Shown here one piece after another: positions 18,996-26,963 of a stretch of 43,957 nt of DNA. The notes under the pieces were generated by a model. It was not told where the DNA came from and ran no database searches. It saw nothing but the letters and a program-made list of their open reading frames with translations. Source of the DNA: an uncultured beta proteobacterium. Lineage in GTDB: Bacteria > Pseudomonadota > Gammaproteobacteria > Burkholderiales > Burkholderiaceae_B. Location of the stretch: positions 1 to 43,957 of the forward strand of contig CAIJKV010000221.1 in assembly GCA_903821335.1 (NCBI GenBank). The letters are read 5' to 3'. The first letter of the stretch is position 1. Every line of letters begins with the position of its first letter. A program made the translations under genes and the position numbers.

Positions 18996-19874
18996 ATGAC
19001 CATCGGATTGACGAAACTGCATCCAACGTTCGTGGCCGAGGCCAGTGCCATCGACCTGCGCGGGGTGCGCGACACCCAGACGCTGGAACAGATTCGCAAC
19101 GCCATGACCGAATACGGCGTACTCGTGTTCAGGGACCAGCAATTTTCAAATAGTGAGCAGATTGCGTTCGCCCAACGGCTCGATGGTGTGCTGCACGCGA
19201 AGACTTCCTCAGCCGTGCTGACCAAGAACCGGTTTGGCAATGAAGCGCTGACTGATATTTCCAATGTCGGTGCCAACGGCCAGATTCTGGAGTTAAACGA
19301 TCGCCGACGTATGAACGGCATCAGTAACCGTCTCTGGCATACCGATGCGTCGTTTGAATCCCCCGCCGGGCGCTATTCGATGCTGCTTGGCCGTAATGTA
19401 CCGCCCGTGCGCGCCGATACCCAGTTTGCCGATATGCGTGCCGCCTACGAGGCGCTCGATGCCCAGACCCAACGCGTCATCGATGGCTTGCATGTCTATC
19501 ACTCAATCGTCTATTCACGCCACACCATGGGTTTTGATTTTTCTGATGAAGAAAAGGCGAAACTTCCAGGCGCCACACACCCGCTGGTGCGCGTCATCGC
19601 GGGCTCTGAGCGTCGCTCGCTGTACCTGGCGTCGCATGCCGCACAGATCATTGAGTGGCAGGTACCTGAGGGCAGGTTGCTGCTGAAAGACTTGATCGAG
19701 CACGCGACCCAGCCCCAGTTTGTGTTTAGCCACATCTGGAAACCGAATGACCTGGTGATCTGGGACAATCGCACCACCATGCACCGTGGGCGCCCGTTTG
19801 ACGACAAGACCTACAAACGCGAAATGACACGGGTCACCACACTGGACCTGCCGCTCCAGGCGGTCGTGGCCTGA
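18996..19874 (+). CDS. TauD/TfdA-family Fe(II)/2-oxoglutarate-dependent dioxygenase
   Basis: 292 residues. The iron-binding facial triad is visible as H115 and D117 in WHTDASFESPAG and H263 in TTMHRGRPFD; arginine in EMTRVT (R279) is the likely 2-oxoglutarate anchor. It resembles the 2,4-D/alpha-ketoglutarate dioxygenase branch (TfdA) more than taurine dioxygenase, judging from NRLWHTDASF and IWDNRTTMHRG. ATG 18996 follows GGGGGA; the frame is open further upstream without support. It hydroxylates an organic substrate, causing C-O or C-S cleavage in known relatives. The substrate is unknown. It converges with the dehydrogenase-like gene, 4 bp away. Confidence 0.9.
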   Translation: MTIGLTKLHPTFVAEASAIDLRGVRDTQTLEQIRNAMTEYGVLVFRDQQFSNSEQIAFAQRLDGVLHAKTSSAVLTKNRFGNEALTDISNVGANGQILELNDRRRMNGISNRLWHTDASFESPAGRYSMLLGRNVPPVRADTQFADMRAAYEALDAQTQRVIDGLHVYHSIVYSRHTMGFDFSDEEKAKLPGATHPLVRVIAGSERRSLYLASHAAQIIEWQVPEGRLLLKDLIEHATQPQFVFSHIWKPNDLVIWDNRTTMHRGRPFDDKTYKREMTRVTTLDLPLQAVVA

Positions 19875-19878
19875 GTGG

Positions 19879-20706
19879 TCAGGTTCCGATCTTGAAGCTT
19901 GAAGTCATCTTGCGCAGCAAAGCGACCACGCTCTGAGAGACAATTCGGCCGGTTTTTGGGTTGTCGGATGGGATGTTCTCCATCGTCATCGTAAATTTTG
20001 CCGCATCCGAGTCAACCACGATGGTGTGCGTGTTACGTACCACCGTCGGGTCTGCCCAGATTTCAAGCGTGGTTTGTTCGGGACCGATACCTGCCAGCGC
20101 CAGGGCCACCACCACATTCAGGTTGGCAGGAAAGCCCTTGGCCGCCTCGCGGGCATTGCCAGTAAAAACCTTGAGCGGTTCGGTCAAGCCGTCGAGATTG
20201 ACATGGTGATCGATCAGGTAAGGCGCACCGGCCAGTCCACCTGGCGGTTTGCGCGTCACCATGCGCACCGAATGAATCGTGCCCTCTGCGGCAGCGATCA
20301 TGGCGTCCAGGCCGATGAGTGCTCCGGTGGGCACCCGCAGCGTGGCACCCTGCTGTTTCGCAAGCACGATCAACTCGGGATGCGATAGCAACGCACCCAC
20401 TGACAATACGATGGCTTGTTTTTTTGCCCGCAAGAACGGCCCGACAATATCAGGCAACAGGGCCGCAGGCGCGCATTCAACCACCAGATCAGCGTGCTGT
20501 TCAAGTTCGTCAATATTCAATACCTTGACGGGGTGCGCGAGCGTCGCTGCAAAAAGCTCTGCCTGGTCGTGATTTTTAGCTGAAACCGCAGTCAATACGA
20601 CGCCCGGCACACTGCCGCCAGCAAGCGTTTTCGCCAGGGATTTTCCAATGGCGCCCAGTCCTGCGATGGCGACGCGGATGGGCTGGATAGATTGTGTGTT
20701 GGACAT
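19879..20706 (-). CDS. Aspartate dehydrogenase-like NAD(P)-dependent oxidoreductase
   Basis: 275 residues. The Rossmann motif is IAGLGAIGKSLAKTLAG at the N-terminus, and VECAPAALL, PTGALIGLDAM and a C-terminal FPANLNVVVALALAGIG stretch match the NadX/aspartate dehydrogenase family. Relatives oxidise L-aspartate to iminoaspartate for NAD synthesis or amino-acid breakdown. No other NAD-synthesis gene is near, so a catabolic role with the Bug receptor directly upstream on the same strand (7-bp gap) is more likely (inference). A TTG at 20721 also opens the frame, but ATG 20706 is the better start and avoids overlapping the receptor gene. Confidence 0.86.
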   Translation of the reverse strand: MSNTQSIQPIRVAIAGLGAIGKSLAKTLAGGSVPGVVLTAVSAKNHDQAELFAATLAHPVKVLNIDELEQHADLVVECAPAALLPDIVGPFLRAKKQAIVLSVGALLSHPELIVLAKQQGATLRVPTGALIGLDAMIAAAEGTIHSVRMVTRKPPGGLAGAPYLIDHHVNLDGLTEPLKVFTGNAREAAKGFPANLNVVVALALAGIGPEQTTLEIWADPTVVRNTHTIVVDSDAAKFTMTMENIPSDNPKTGRIVSQSVVALLRKMTSSFKIGT

Positions 20707-20713
20707 GGGTGGC

Positions 20714-21739
20714 CTAATCAATTTTCATGTGGGAACTATTCACGATCTGGGCGTATTTGGCGATTTCACTCTGGATATGCTCCCCAAACGCGGCGGGCGT
20801 CCCGCCGATGATCTCGATTCCGCGATCAGCAAGATTTTTCCTGATCAGCGGCTCTTGCAGTGCCTGATTCAGCTGGCTGTTCATCAGGGCGATCGCGTCG
20901 GCAGGCATGTTGCGCGGCGCCACGACACCGTACCAGGAATCTGTTTCAAACGTCGCCAACCCCTGTTCGGCGATCGTCGGGATGCCGGGTGCCAGGGGTG
21001 CGCGCGTCAGATAGGTCGTACCGATCGCACGCAGCTTGCCTGACTGGATGTGGGGCAGGAAATCAGGCAGATTGCCGAACATCAGGTCGATATTGCCGCC
21101 CAGCAGATCATTGAGTGCCGGTCCCTGGGCTTTATAGGGCACATGCACCATATCGATGCCAGCCATGGATTTAAGCATCTCCCCGGCAAAATGCGGCGTG
21201 GTGCCGTTGCCAAACGATCCGTAGGACAGTTTGCCAGGGTTCTGTTTTGCGTAAGCGATCAACTCCCGTAAGTCATGGATCGGCAAGTCCGGACGCACCG
21301 CCAGCACGTTAGCCGTGCGGGCCATCAGGATCACCGGCTGGAGGTCTGTTGTCGTGTTGTAGGGAAGATGTGTCACGAGCGTCTGGTTGACCGTCAGGCT
21401 ATTGGCGACGCCGCCAAAGGTGTGCCTGTCAGTGGATTTTGCCACCGCATCGACCCCGATCACCGTGCCCGCACCCGGCTTGTTCTCAACGAAAACCGGT
21501 ACGGACAACGTGCGCGAGACCTCGGGCGTGACGAGCCGGATCACGGTATCGAGCGTGCTGGCCCCACCCGGGAACGGGACAATAAACCGCACAGCCTGGA
21601 CGGGCCATTTTGCCGATGCCTGCGTGGGTAAACTGGCCGTAACGGTTTGCACCTGGCACCACGCGAGGCTGACCCCGCACAAGAGCGGTAGACTCGCCAG
21701 CAACCTCGTCAAACGAACAAAATGCTGAAAACTAAACAT
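20714..21739 (-). CDS. Bug/TctC-family periplasmic solute-binding receptor
   Basis: 341 residues with a signal peptide (hydrophobic SLPLLCGVSLAWC). Family marks are VPFPGGASTLDTVIR, VENKPGAGTVIG, YGSFGNGTTPHFAGEMLK and GIPTIAEQGL. The ATG at 21739 has GAAGG upstream; a further-upstream in-frame start at 21766 would lengthen the leader without need. It is followed 7 bp later by the aspartate-dehydrogenase-like gene, suggesting an aspartate-like or related ligand (inference). Confidence 0.93.
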   Translation of the reverse strand: MFSFQHFVRLTRLLASLPLLCGVSLAWCQVQTVTASLPTQASAKWPVQAVRFIVPFPGGASTLDTVIRLVTPEVSRTLSVPVFVENKPGAGTVIGVDAVAKSTDRHTFGGVANSLTVNQTLVTHLPYNTTTDLQPVILMARTANVLAVRPDLPIHDLRELIAYAKQNPGKLSYGSFGNGTTPHFAGEMLKSMAGIDMVHVPYKAQGPALNDLLGGNIDLMFGNLPDFLPHIQSGKLRAIGTTYLTRAPLAPGIPTIAEQGLATFETDSWYGVVAPRNMPADAIALMNSQLNQALQEPLIRKNLADRGIEIIGGTPAAFGEHIQSEIAKYAQIVNSSHMKID

Positions 21740-21769
21740 GCCTTCACCCCACCGCGAAGATGTCAAGGG

Positions 21770-22192
21770 TTAGTCAAACCCGCCAGGCAGGTCAAACAAC
21801 CAGAGTACCGTGGTGAGCAAAGCAAAAATCGCGCCAGCAGACAGCAACGCCCCGACAGCAATCCAGGCCGCCTGACTCTCATGGCTAGGGTTGATACGCG
21901 TCAGGACGATACGACCACCCATGGCAGTCAGGGCGATGCTGTAGAGCATGCAGGCCGCACGGACCAGGCCACCACTGGACAGCGAAAAGCCCAGCATGCA
22001 GAGCGCGGTGCCGACAAAAAAAGCCAGCAACCCGACCACATAGCCCATGGCACGAAAAAGTGTTACACCGTCGACCTCCCATTGGGCTGCAGCCCCCTGT
22101 TCTGCAGGCGCCAACGGCAAATCGCTGGCTGGAAAATCGGCCAAAGGTGTTGATTCTGCAACGGTCAGCAGGTCAGTTTTGCATTTAGTCAT
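21770..22192 (-). CDS. Small three-helix inner-membrane protein, function unknown
   Basis: 140 residues. A polar N-terminal part of about 45 residues rich in Ala, Pro and Asp is followed by three hydrophobic segments (about 48-70, 78-97 and 110-134). I do not recognise a family. The ribosome site is weak (GAACCTAG region). It lies 30 bp upstream of the Bug receptor on the same strand, so it could be the first gene of that operon, but nothing in the protein resembles the small TctB subunit strongly enough to claim it. Confidence 0.65.
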   Translation of the reverse strand: MTKCKTDLLTVAESTPLADFPASDLPLAPAEQGAAAQWEVDGVTLFRAMGYVVGLLAFFVGTALCMLGFSLSSGGLVRAACMLYSIALTAMGGRIVLTRINPSHESQAAWIAVGALLSAGAIFALLTTVLWLFDLPGGFD

Positions 22193-22293
22193 CTAGGTTC
22201 GAAATGATTCAGAAATGTTTGTTGAATTGAGGATTAAAATGTAACCATAGTTAAGTAAAATCCGCATCCAACAGGAACAATCAAGGAATTCTT

Positions 22294-22506
22294 ATGATTA
22301 AAAAACTTGCAGCTATCGCGATCGTCGCCGTCTTTGGTTTGGGTCAGGTTGCCCCGGCACTTGCTCAGGCAGCCACCACTTCTGCCCCGACTTCCCAGAA
22401 GTCCACTGCCAAGAAATCATCAACCAAGAAGTCTACTTCCAAAGCCAAGAAATCGTCGTCCAAGTCCAAGAAGCCCGCATCGACGGCATCGACCACTACA
22501 AAGTAA
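22294..22506 (+). CDS. Small secreted lysine/serine/threonine-rich peptide
   Basis: 70 residues. Residues 1-24 form a clean signal peptide (KK, then AAIAIVAVFGLGQVAPALA, then Q). The mature 45-residue part is almost only Lys, Ser, Thr, Ala and Pro with repeated KKS/KKST units, giving a highly positive, disordered tail. AAGGA precedes the ATG at good spacing, so it is a real gene. Histone-H1-like and alanine/lysine-rich proteins of Burkholderiales share the composition, but those act in the cytosol; the leader here points to the periplasm or outside. Function unknown. Confidence 0.78.
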   Translation: MIKKLAAIAIVAVFGLGQVAPALAQAATTSAPTSQKSTAKKSSTKKSTSKAKKSSSKSKKPASTASTTTK

Positions 22507-22516
22507 TTCTTCTGCG

Positions 22517-22562
22517 AACCGACGGCAGCGCAGGGTCATCCCGGCACCCGTCGTCCGGTTTT
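22517..22562 (+). terminator. Weak candidate terminator after the Lys-rich peptide gene
   Basis: CGACGG at 22520-22525 can pair with CCGTCG at 22548-22553, extended by an AACCG/CGGTT pairing with a bulge, and ends in TTTT. The loop is long, so this is only a candidate. It lies between two convergent genes. Confidence 0.3.
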
Positions 22563-22567
22563 CAGAG

Positions 22568-23575
22568 TTAGTCAGTGTGGATGCCAGCCTTGGGGATGAG
22601 CGCACCCCAGTAGTCGTAGTCACGGCGAATCAGTGCGGCAAAGGCCTCGGGTGTGCTGGGTGATGCATTCATCCCCAGATCCTTCAGGCGCTGGCGAACT
22701 GCGGGATCCGACAGTGCAGTGTTGAGGTCCTGGTTCAACTGGCCGACGACGCTGGCTGGCGTGCCGGCCGGCACCGAGATTCCATACCATTCTGGCTTGT
22801 CGCCCAGCGTGGGGTAGCCTGCCTCGACAGCAGTGGGTGTACCTGGCAACACATCAACCGGCTGCGAACCAAACAACACCACGGCACGCAGTTTGCCAGC
22901 CTTCACGTGCTGCGCAACTGACGAGGGATTGGCCACCATCAGATCAATATTGCCAGCCAGCACGTCCACCACCGCTGGGCCGGCACCTTTGTACGCCACA
23001 TGCAGCAAATCCGAGCCAGTGGTGTACTTGAACATTTCAACCGCCAGCTGCGGACCAGCGGCGCTGGAGCCATAACTCAGCGTACCCGGGCGACTTTTTG
23101 CCAGCGCCTCGACCTCTTTAAGGGTCGTGACCGGCACCGACGGATTGGCAACCAGCACGAAGGGCTGTTGTGTCGCCAGGCTGACGGGGACAAAGTCCTT
23201 GATGGCATTGAAGCCCGTGTCTTTGTATAGGTGGGGGTTGACCGTCATCACGCCCTGATGCGCGAGCAACAGGGTGTAGCCATCAGCAGGTGCCTTGGCC
23301 GCGTAGGCGGTGCCGATATTGCCTTGGGCGCCGCTACGGTTTTCAACAATCACTTGTTGGTGCCACAGGTTGGTCAGTTTTTCACCAAGGAGGCGGCCCA
23401 GCGCATCCGTGCCACCCCCGGGGGGGAACGGCACCACCAGCTTGACCGAAGCGGTCGGTTTGAACGCACCCTGACTCTGGGATTGTGGCTGCGACTGCGC
23501 GTGCACGGCGGTCGCCGCCAGGGTCAGCAGCGGCAACAGCGTACCAAGCAGCAAGGCGTGAATGGGTTTTTTCAT
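22568..23575 (-). CDS. Bug/TctC-family periplasmic solute-binding receptor
   Basis: 335 residues. Signal peptide MKKPIHALLLGTLLPLLTL ending at VHAQ, then a short Gln/Ser-rich linker (QSQPQSQSQ). Family marks: KLVVPFPPGGGTDALGRLL, IVENRSGAQGNIG, ADGYTLLLAH and GTPTAVEAGYPTLG. ATG 23575 has GGAGA upstream; an in-frame start at 23647 would add 24 residues with no leader features. It is divergently oriented from the next Bug gene, about 100 bp apart, so the two may share a control region. Ligand unknown. Confidence 0.93.
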   Translation of the reverse strand: MKKPIHALLLGTLLPLLTLAATAVHAQSQPQSQSQGAFKPTASVKLVVPFPPGGGTDALGRLLGEKLTNLWHQQVIVENRSGAQGNIGTAYAAKAPADGYTLLLAHQGVMTVNPHLYKDTGFNAIKDFVPVSLATQQPFVLVANPSVPVTTLKEVEALAKSRPGTLSYGSSAAGPQLAVEMFKYTTGSDLLHVAYKGAGPAVVDVLAGNIDLMVANPSSVAQHVKAGKLRAVVLFGSQPVDVLPGTPTAVEAGYPTLGDKPEWYGISVPAGTPASVVGQLNQDLNTALSDPAVRQRLKDLGMNASPSTPEAFAALIRRDYDYWGALIPKAGIHTD

Positions 23576-23676
23576 ATTTTTTGTCTCCACAACAACTCGA
23601 CAGGCGAGCCACATTGGCAGATGATCGGGGCCTGTCAACACCTTCAACTTCCGCTGATTTTACGGACTGGCGCGCC

Positions 23677-24672
23677 ATGCACAACTTATTTCAACAGCGA
23701 CGATATTTACTCACAGCCAGCGCAGCGGTTCTCGCCTGCGCCCTGACTGGGAAGGTCTGGGCGGCAGACCCGTCCTATCCGCAGAAATCAGTCTCGATCC
23801 TGGTGGCCTATGCCCCCGGCGGCCAGGGGGACACCTTTGCCCGCATCGTGTCTGATCGGCTGTCAGCTGCCTACAAGCAGAGCGTTGTGGTTGAAAACAA
23901 ACCCGGGGTGTCTGGCACGGTCGGTACACGCCTGGCCGCCGCCGCCAAGCCAGACGGCTACACGTTGTTCCTGGGGCAAACGGGGGAAATCACGGTCAAC
24001 CGGGTGCTCATGAAGGACCTGGGCTACGACCCCATGAAAGACCTGGTGCCTGTCGTGATGATCGGCAACGCCCCCCTGGTACTGCTGGTGCCTGCCGACG
24101 CGCCCTACAACAGTCTGAGCGACCTGATTGCCCGGATTCGCGCACAACCGGGCGCGTTCAGTTACGGGACGGTGGGCGCAGGCACCCCGGGCCACCTTGC
24201 AGCCGTCGCGCTGGGGCTCGGCGCAAACCTGGACATGGTCAACGTGCCCTACAAAGGCGTGGGCCCCCTGATATCGGACCTGATGGGCGCGCGCCTGCAA
24301 ATGTTTTTCAGCAGTGCGTCGGCCGCAATGCCACAAATCCGGGGCGGCAAACTCAAGCCCCTGGCCGTGACCACGACGACACGCATGCACGCCTTGCCAG
24401 ATGTGCCAACAGTGGCTGAAATCGCCGTTCCCGGTTTTAGCTACACACTATGGGGTGGGCTCTTTGTACCGTTGGGGACGTCGTCCGCGATCATTGACAG
24501 CATCAATCGCGAAGTCAATGCGATCATGGCGACACCAGATATCCGGGCACGTTTCGAAACCGATGACCAGGCGGTCGCGGCCAATACCCCGGCGCAATTT
24601 GCTGCGTATGTACGCGCCGAGGCCGTGAAGTACGAAAAACTGATCACGGACGCGAAATTGAAATATGAATAA
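23677..24672 (+). CDS. Bug/TctC-family periplasmic solute-binding receptor
   Basis: 331 residues. N-terminus MHNLFQQRRYLLTASAAV has an Arg-Arg pair followed by YLL, so a twin-arginine-type signal is possible; cleavage is likely after KVWA. Marks: VAYAPGGQGDTFARIVSD, VVENKPGVSGTVG, PDGYTLFLGQ and DVPTVAEIAVPG. ATG 23677 was chosen because the signal peptide begins there, although the frame is open from 23485. Its 3' side runs straight into an 8-bp tandem repeat tract. Ligand unknown. Confidence 0.93.
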   Translation: MHNLFQQRRYLLTASAAVLACALTGKVWAADPSYPQKSVSILVAYAPGGQGDTFARIVSDRLSAAYKQSVVVENKPGVSGTVGTRLAAAAKPDGYTLFLGQTGEITVNRVLMKDLGYDPMKDLVPVVMIGNAPLVLLVPADAPYNSLSDLIARIRAQPGAFSYGTVGAGTPGHLAAVALGLGANLDMVNVPYKGVGPLISDLMGARLQMFFSSASAAMPQIRGGKLKPLAVTTTTRMHALPDVPTVAEIAVPGFSYTLWGGLFVPLGTSSAIIDSINREVNAIMATPDIRARFETDDQAVAANTPAQFAAYVRAEAVKYEKLITDAKLKYE

Positions 24673-24684
24673 CGCGCGCAGGTC

Positions 24685-24796
24685 GTCACCACATCACCGC
24701 GTCATGGCGTCATGGCGTTACGACATCACGACGTCACAGCGTAATGGCGTAATGGCGTAATGGCGTAATGGCGTCATGGCGTAATGGCGTAACGGC
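24685..24796. repeat. 8-bp tandem repeat tract, consensus GTAATGGC, about 14 units
   Basis: Units in 8-bp register run from 24685 to 24796. The core at 24741-24796 is GTAATGGC four times, GTCATGGC, GTAATGGC and GTAACGGC. The 5' units (GTCATGGC twice, GTTACGAC, ATCACGAC, GTCACAGC, and before them GTCACCAC and ATCACCGC) are more decayed. It lies between the stops of two convergent genes (24672 and 24800) and is non-coding. Confidence 0.9.
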
Positions 24797-24799
24797 CTG

Positions 24800-26176
24800 T
24801 CAGCCCCGGCCTGCAGCCAGACGCATGATCGCACCCGCATCCTCGGCGGTATCGAGCGACCACACCGCATCGATCAGCCGTGCCGGGTTGCAACCCGACC
24901 CGCCATCGCGACACAGCACACGCAGTTTTTCTTCAAGATCCTGATCAGTCAATGGCTTTGCGCTCGCCCCGCGTGCCACGTCGACCGCCACCGTCAGGGG
25001 TGCGGCACCCTGCAGGGTCAGGGTCACGCGCGCAGCCTCGACCGCAAGCGAATCATCATCAACAAAGCACACCTTGCTGCCCAGTGCACGCAGTTCGGGG
25101 TTGCGCACCGCCGCATCGCTGAACTCGGCCAGCCCGGCCCGGCCGCGCGCCAGGGACACCGCCACGGCATGCTGGGCACTAACCTGCGATTCCCGTCCAG
25201 TGCTGATAGCCGGGCGATCGGTGCGCTGGCGAAGCAGCGAATGCCCCACCAGTTCAATGCGCTCGATCCGGTCCAGGCCGCCCCCCGCGAGTTCCGGTCG
25301 GGCCGAAAGCGCCAGGCAGGCCTCAATGACCGGGTTGAGCACCACACCACAGGGATAGGGCTTGTAGGTATTGTTAAGAATTTCCCAGCGACTCCCCAAA
25401 CCCGATACGATCGCCTCGAAGTCGGGCCGGTCGGCGGTCACGTTGAGGAACCCCCGCACTCCTTCAAGAGGCCTGGCCGGGCCATCAAAATCCTGTTGCG
25501 CCAGGAAGGCCGACAACAACCCATTGCGCGCGGCATTGCCCATGCCGACACTCTTGGACATGGTGCCCAGCGTTTCAACCAGACCCCCGGCCTGACTCGA
25601 AGTTGTACCCAGTGCCCAGGTCAATTGCCCAGGCGTCAGCCGCAACAATTTGCCGCTCGCCATGGCAGAGCCAAACACACCACAGGTCGACGTGATGTGC
25701 CAGCCGCGTGCGTAATGGCCGGGGGAAATCGCGTTGCCCAGGCGACATTCGGTCTCTACGCCCAGGATAAAACCGAGCAAAAAATCCGGTCCGGCGATGC
25801 GCATGGTTTCGGCCAGTGCGAACACGGCCGGAGCCACTGGCGCAGTGGGATGAATGATGGTGGGGATGTGCGTGTCATCAAAATCAAAGACATTCGCGCT
25901 CATCGCATTGAGAGCCGCGGCGTTGAGCATGTCCATACGCTGGCCACGACCAATGACCGTCGATTCAGTCCCGGCTGAAAAACGGCGATAGACGCGCGAC
26001 GCCTTTTCAATCGTCGGGTCGTAACAGGCCGCGAGCGCCACCGAAAAATAATTCAGTAACGCGCGCTTGGCCTCATGCCGTACGTGCGCCGGCACCTCCT
26101 CCCAGCGGCATCGCGCAATAAATTGCGTCAAGTCGTGCGTCACGGCGACATTCGTGGGAAGACTATTTGCTGACAT
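24800..26176 (-). CDS. MmgE/PrpD-family protein
   Basis: 458 residues, usual for the family. NVFDFDDTHIPTIIHPTAP contains the conserved DFDDTH...HP pattern; GRGWHITSTCGVFG-type residues follow (ARGWHITSTCG) and KSVGMGNAARNGLLSA is the conserved active-site-region motif. The family includes 2-methylcitrate dehydratase, cis-aconitate decarboxylase and many uncharacterised catabolic enzymes. No other methylcitrate-cycle gene is near, so PrpD itself is unlikely. ATG 26176 lies 18 bp after the methyltransferase stop, so the two may be co-transcribed. Its stop sits 4 bp from the tandem repeat tract. Confidence 0.88.
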   Translation of the reverse strand: MSANSLPTNVAVTHDLTQFIARCRWEEVPAHVRHEAKRALLNYFSVALAACYDPTIEKASRVYRRFSAGTESTVIGRGQRMDMLNAAALNAMSANVFDFDDTHIPTIIHPTAPVAPAVFALAETMRIAGPDFLLGFILGVETECRLGNAISPGHYARGWHITSTCGVFGSAMASGKLLRLTPGQLTWALGTTSSQAGGLVETLGTMSKSVGMGNAARNGLLSAFLAQQDFDGPARPLEGVRGFLNVTADRPDFEAIVSGLGSRWEILNNTYKPYPCGVVLNPVIEACLALSARPELAGGGLDRIERIELVGHSLLRQRTDRPAISTGRESQVSAQHAVAVSLARGRAGLAEFSDAAVRNPELRALGSKVCFVDDDSLAVEAARVTLTLQGAAPLTVAVDVARGASAKPLTDQDLEEKLRVLCRDGGSGCNPARLIDAVWSLDTAEDAGAIMRLAAGRG

Positions 26177-26194
26177 GTCTGGAAAACCTTGAAG

Positions 26195-26905
26195 TTAGAC
26201 GGCCACTGCGGAAACGACCAACTGTCGGCCATAGATTGCCTGGTCACAAAGTGCCTGCGTCCAGAGCTCTCGCTCATGGTCTGATTGCGCCTTGCGCAGG
26301 CGCCTTCTTATATAGCCCTTGGCGATCATTCCGACCAGACGTTCCCAGGCGTGCCTGGGTTTGGGTTCATCGACTTCGTGCACAGTGATTTGCGCAAAAC
26401 CGTTCAGCCCGAGCAAGAGCCACAACTGGTAGACACCCAGCGCCAGCCACGGCATGTGCGGATCGGGGTGGATATTCTCGACAAACTCGGAGTAGGACCG
26501 TGGCGCGCCCTGGATCAGGTGGGTCACCCGGGCACCCGCGTAAGTGGGGTTGGGCACGGACAGGATGAAGGTCCCGCCGGTGTTGAGATGACGACGCACA
26601 CTGGCCAGGAACATGCCCGGATTTTGCAGGTATCCCATGGCCTCGCAGCACACAGCGGCATCATACTGACCCATTGTGTCGGGCACACCCAGGTTGAAAT
26701 CCGCCTTGGCGAACGCCCGGTACCCTTCTGGCTGTTCGCAAAAAAAATCCATGCCATCAACCGTCGCACCATAGCTGAGGCTGGATGGGAGCCACCCGAG
26801 ACCGCACGCAATATCAAGAACCGTTGCGGGCTGTCGCTGATTGAGGACGCTGGCAACGGCCTGCCGGTGCGCGCGCCAATTTTTGGGGAATATTGTCTGG
26901 TTCAT
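26195..26905 (-). CDS. SAM-dependent methyltransferase, class I (UbiG/Methyltransf_11-like)
   Basis: 236 residues. Motif I for SAM binding is TVLDIACGLGWLPSSL (about 28-43). CCEAMGYLQNPGMFLASVRRHLNTGGTF shows the acidic-loop and post-motif regions of this fold, ending in ILSVPNPTY. The C-terminal third is hydrophobic, then basic (YIRRRLRK). The acceptor is unknown. It resembles small methyltransferases acting on lipid-linked or envelope compounds only by composition, so I make no claim. It lies between the M15 peptidase and MmgE genes on the same strand. Confidence 0.85.
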   Translation of the reverse strand: MNQTIFPKNWRAHRQAVASVLNQRQPATVLDIACGLGWLPSSLSYGATVDGMDFFCEQPEGYRAFAKADFNLGVPDTMGQYDAAVCCEAMGYLQNPGMFLASVRRHLNTGGTFILSVPNPTYAGARVTHLIQGAPRSYSEFVENIHPDPHMPWLALGVYQLWLLLGLNGFAQITVHEVDEPKPRHAWERLVGMIAKGYIRRRLRKAQSDHERELWTQALCDQAIYGRQLVVSAVAV

Positions 26906-26963
26906 GATTGTGCAAAGTTTAGCGTGCCAGCGTCGTCGCAGGCCGCAAGCGGCGTCAACGCCG

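Noticed and set aside
21770-22192. TctB-like small membrane subunit for the neighbouring Bug receptor
   Set aside because: Only three helices are visible instead of the usual four, family residues are not recognisable, and no TctA is present.
24685-24796. CRISPR array
   Set aside because: Units are 8 bp and contiguous, without spacers.
24800-26176. 2-methylcitrate dehydratase (prpD) assignment
   Set aside because: No prpB, prpC or acnD nearby; only the broad MmgE/PrpD family can be supported.
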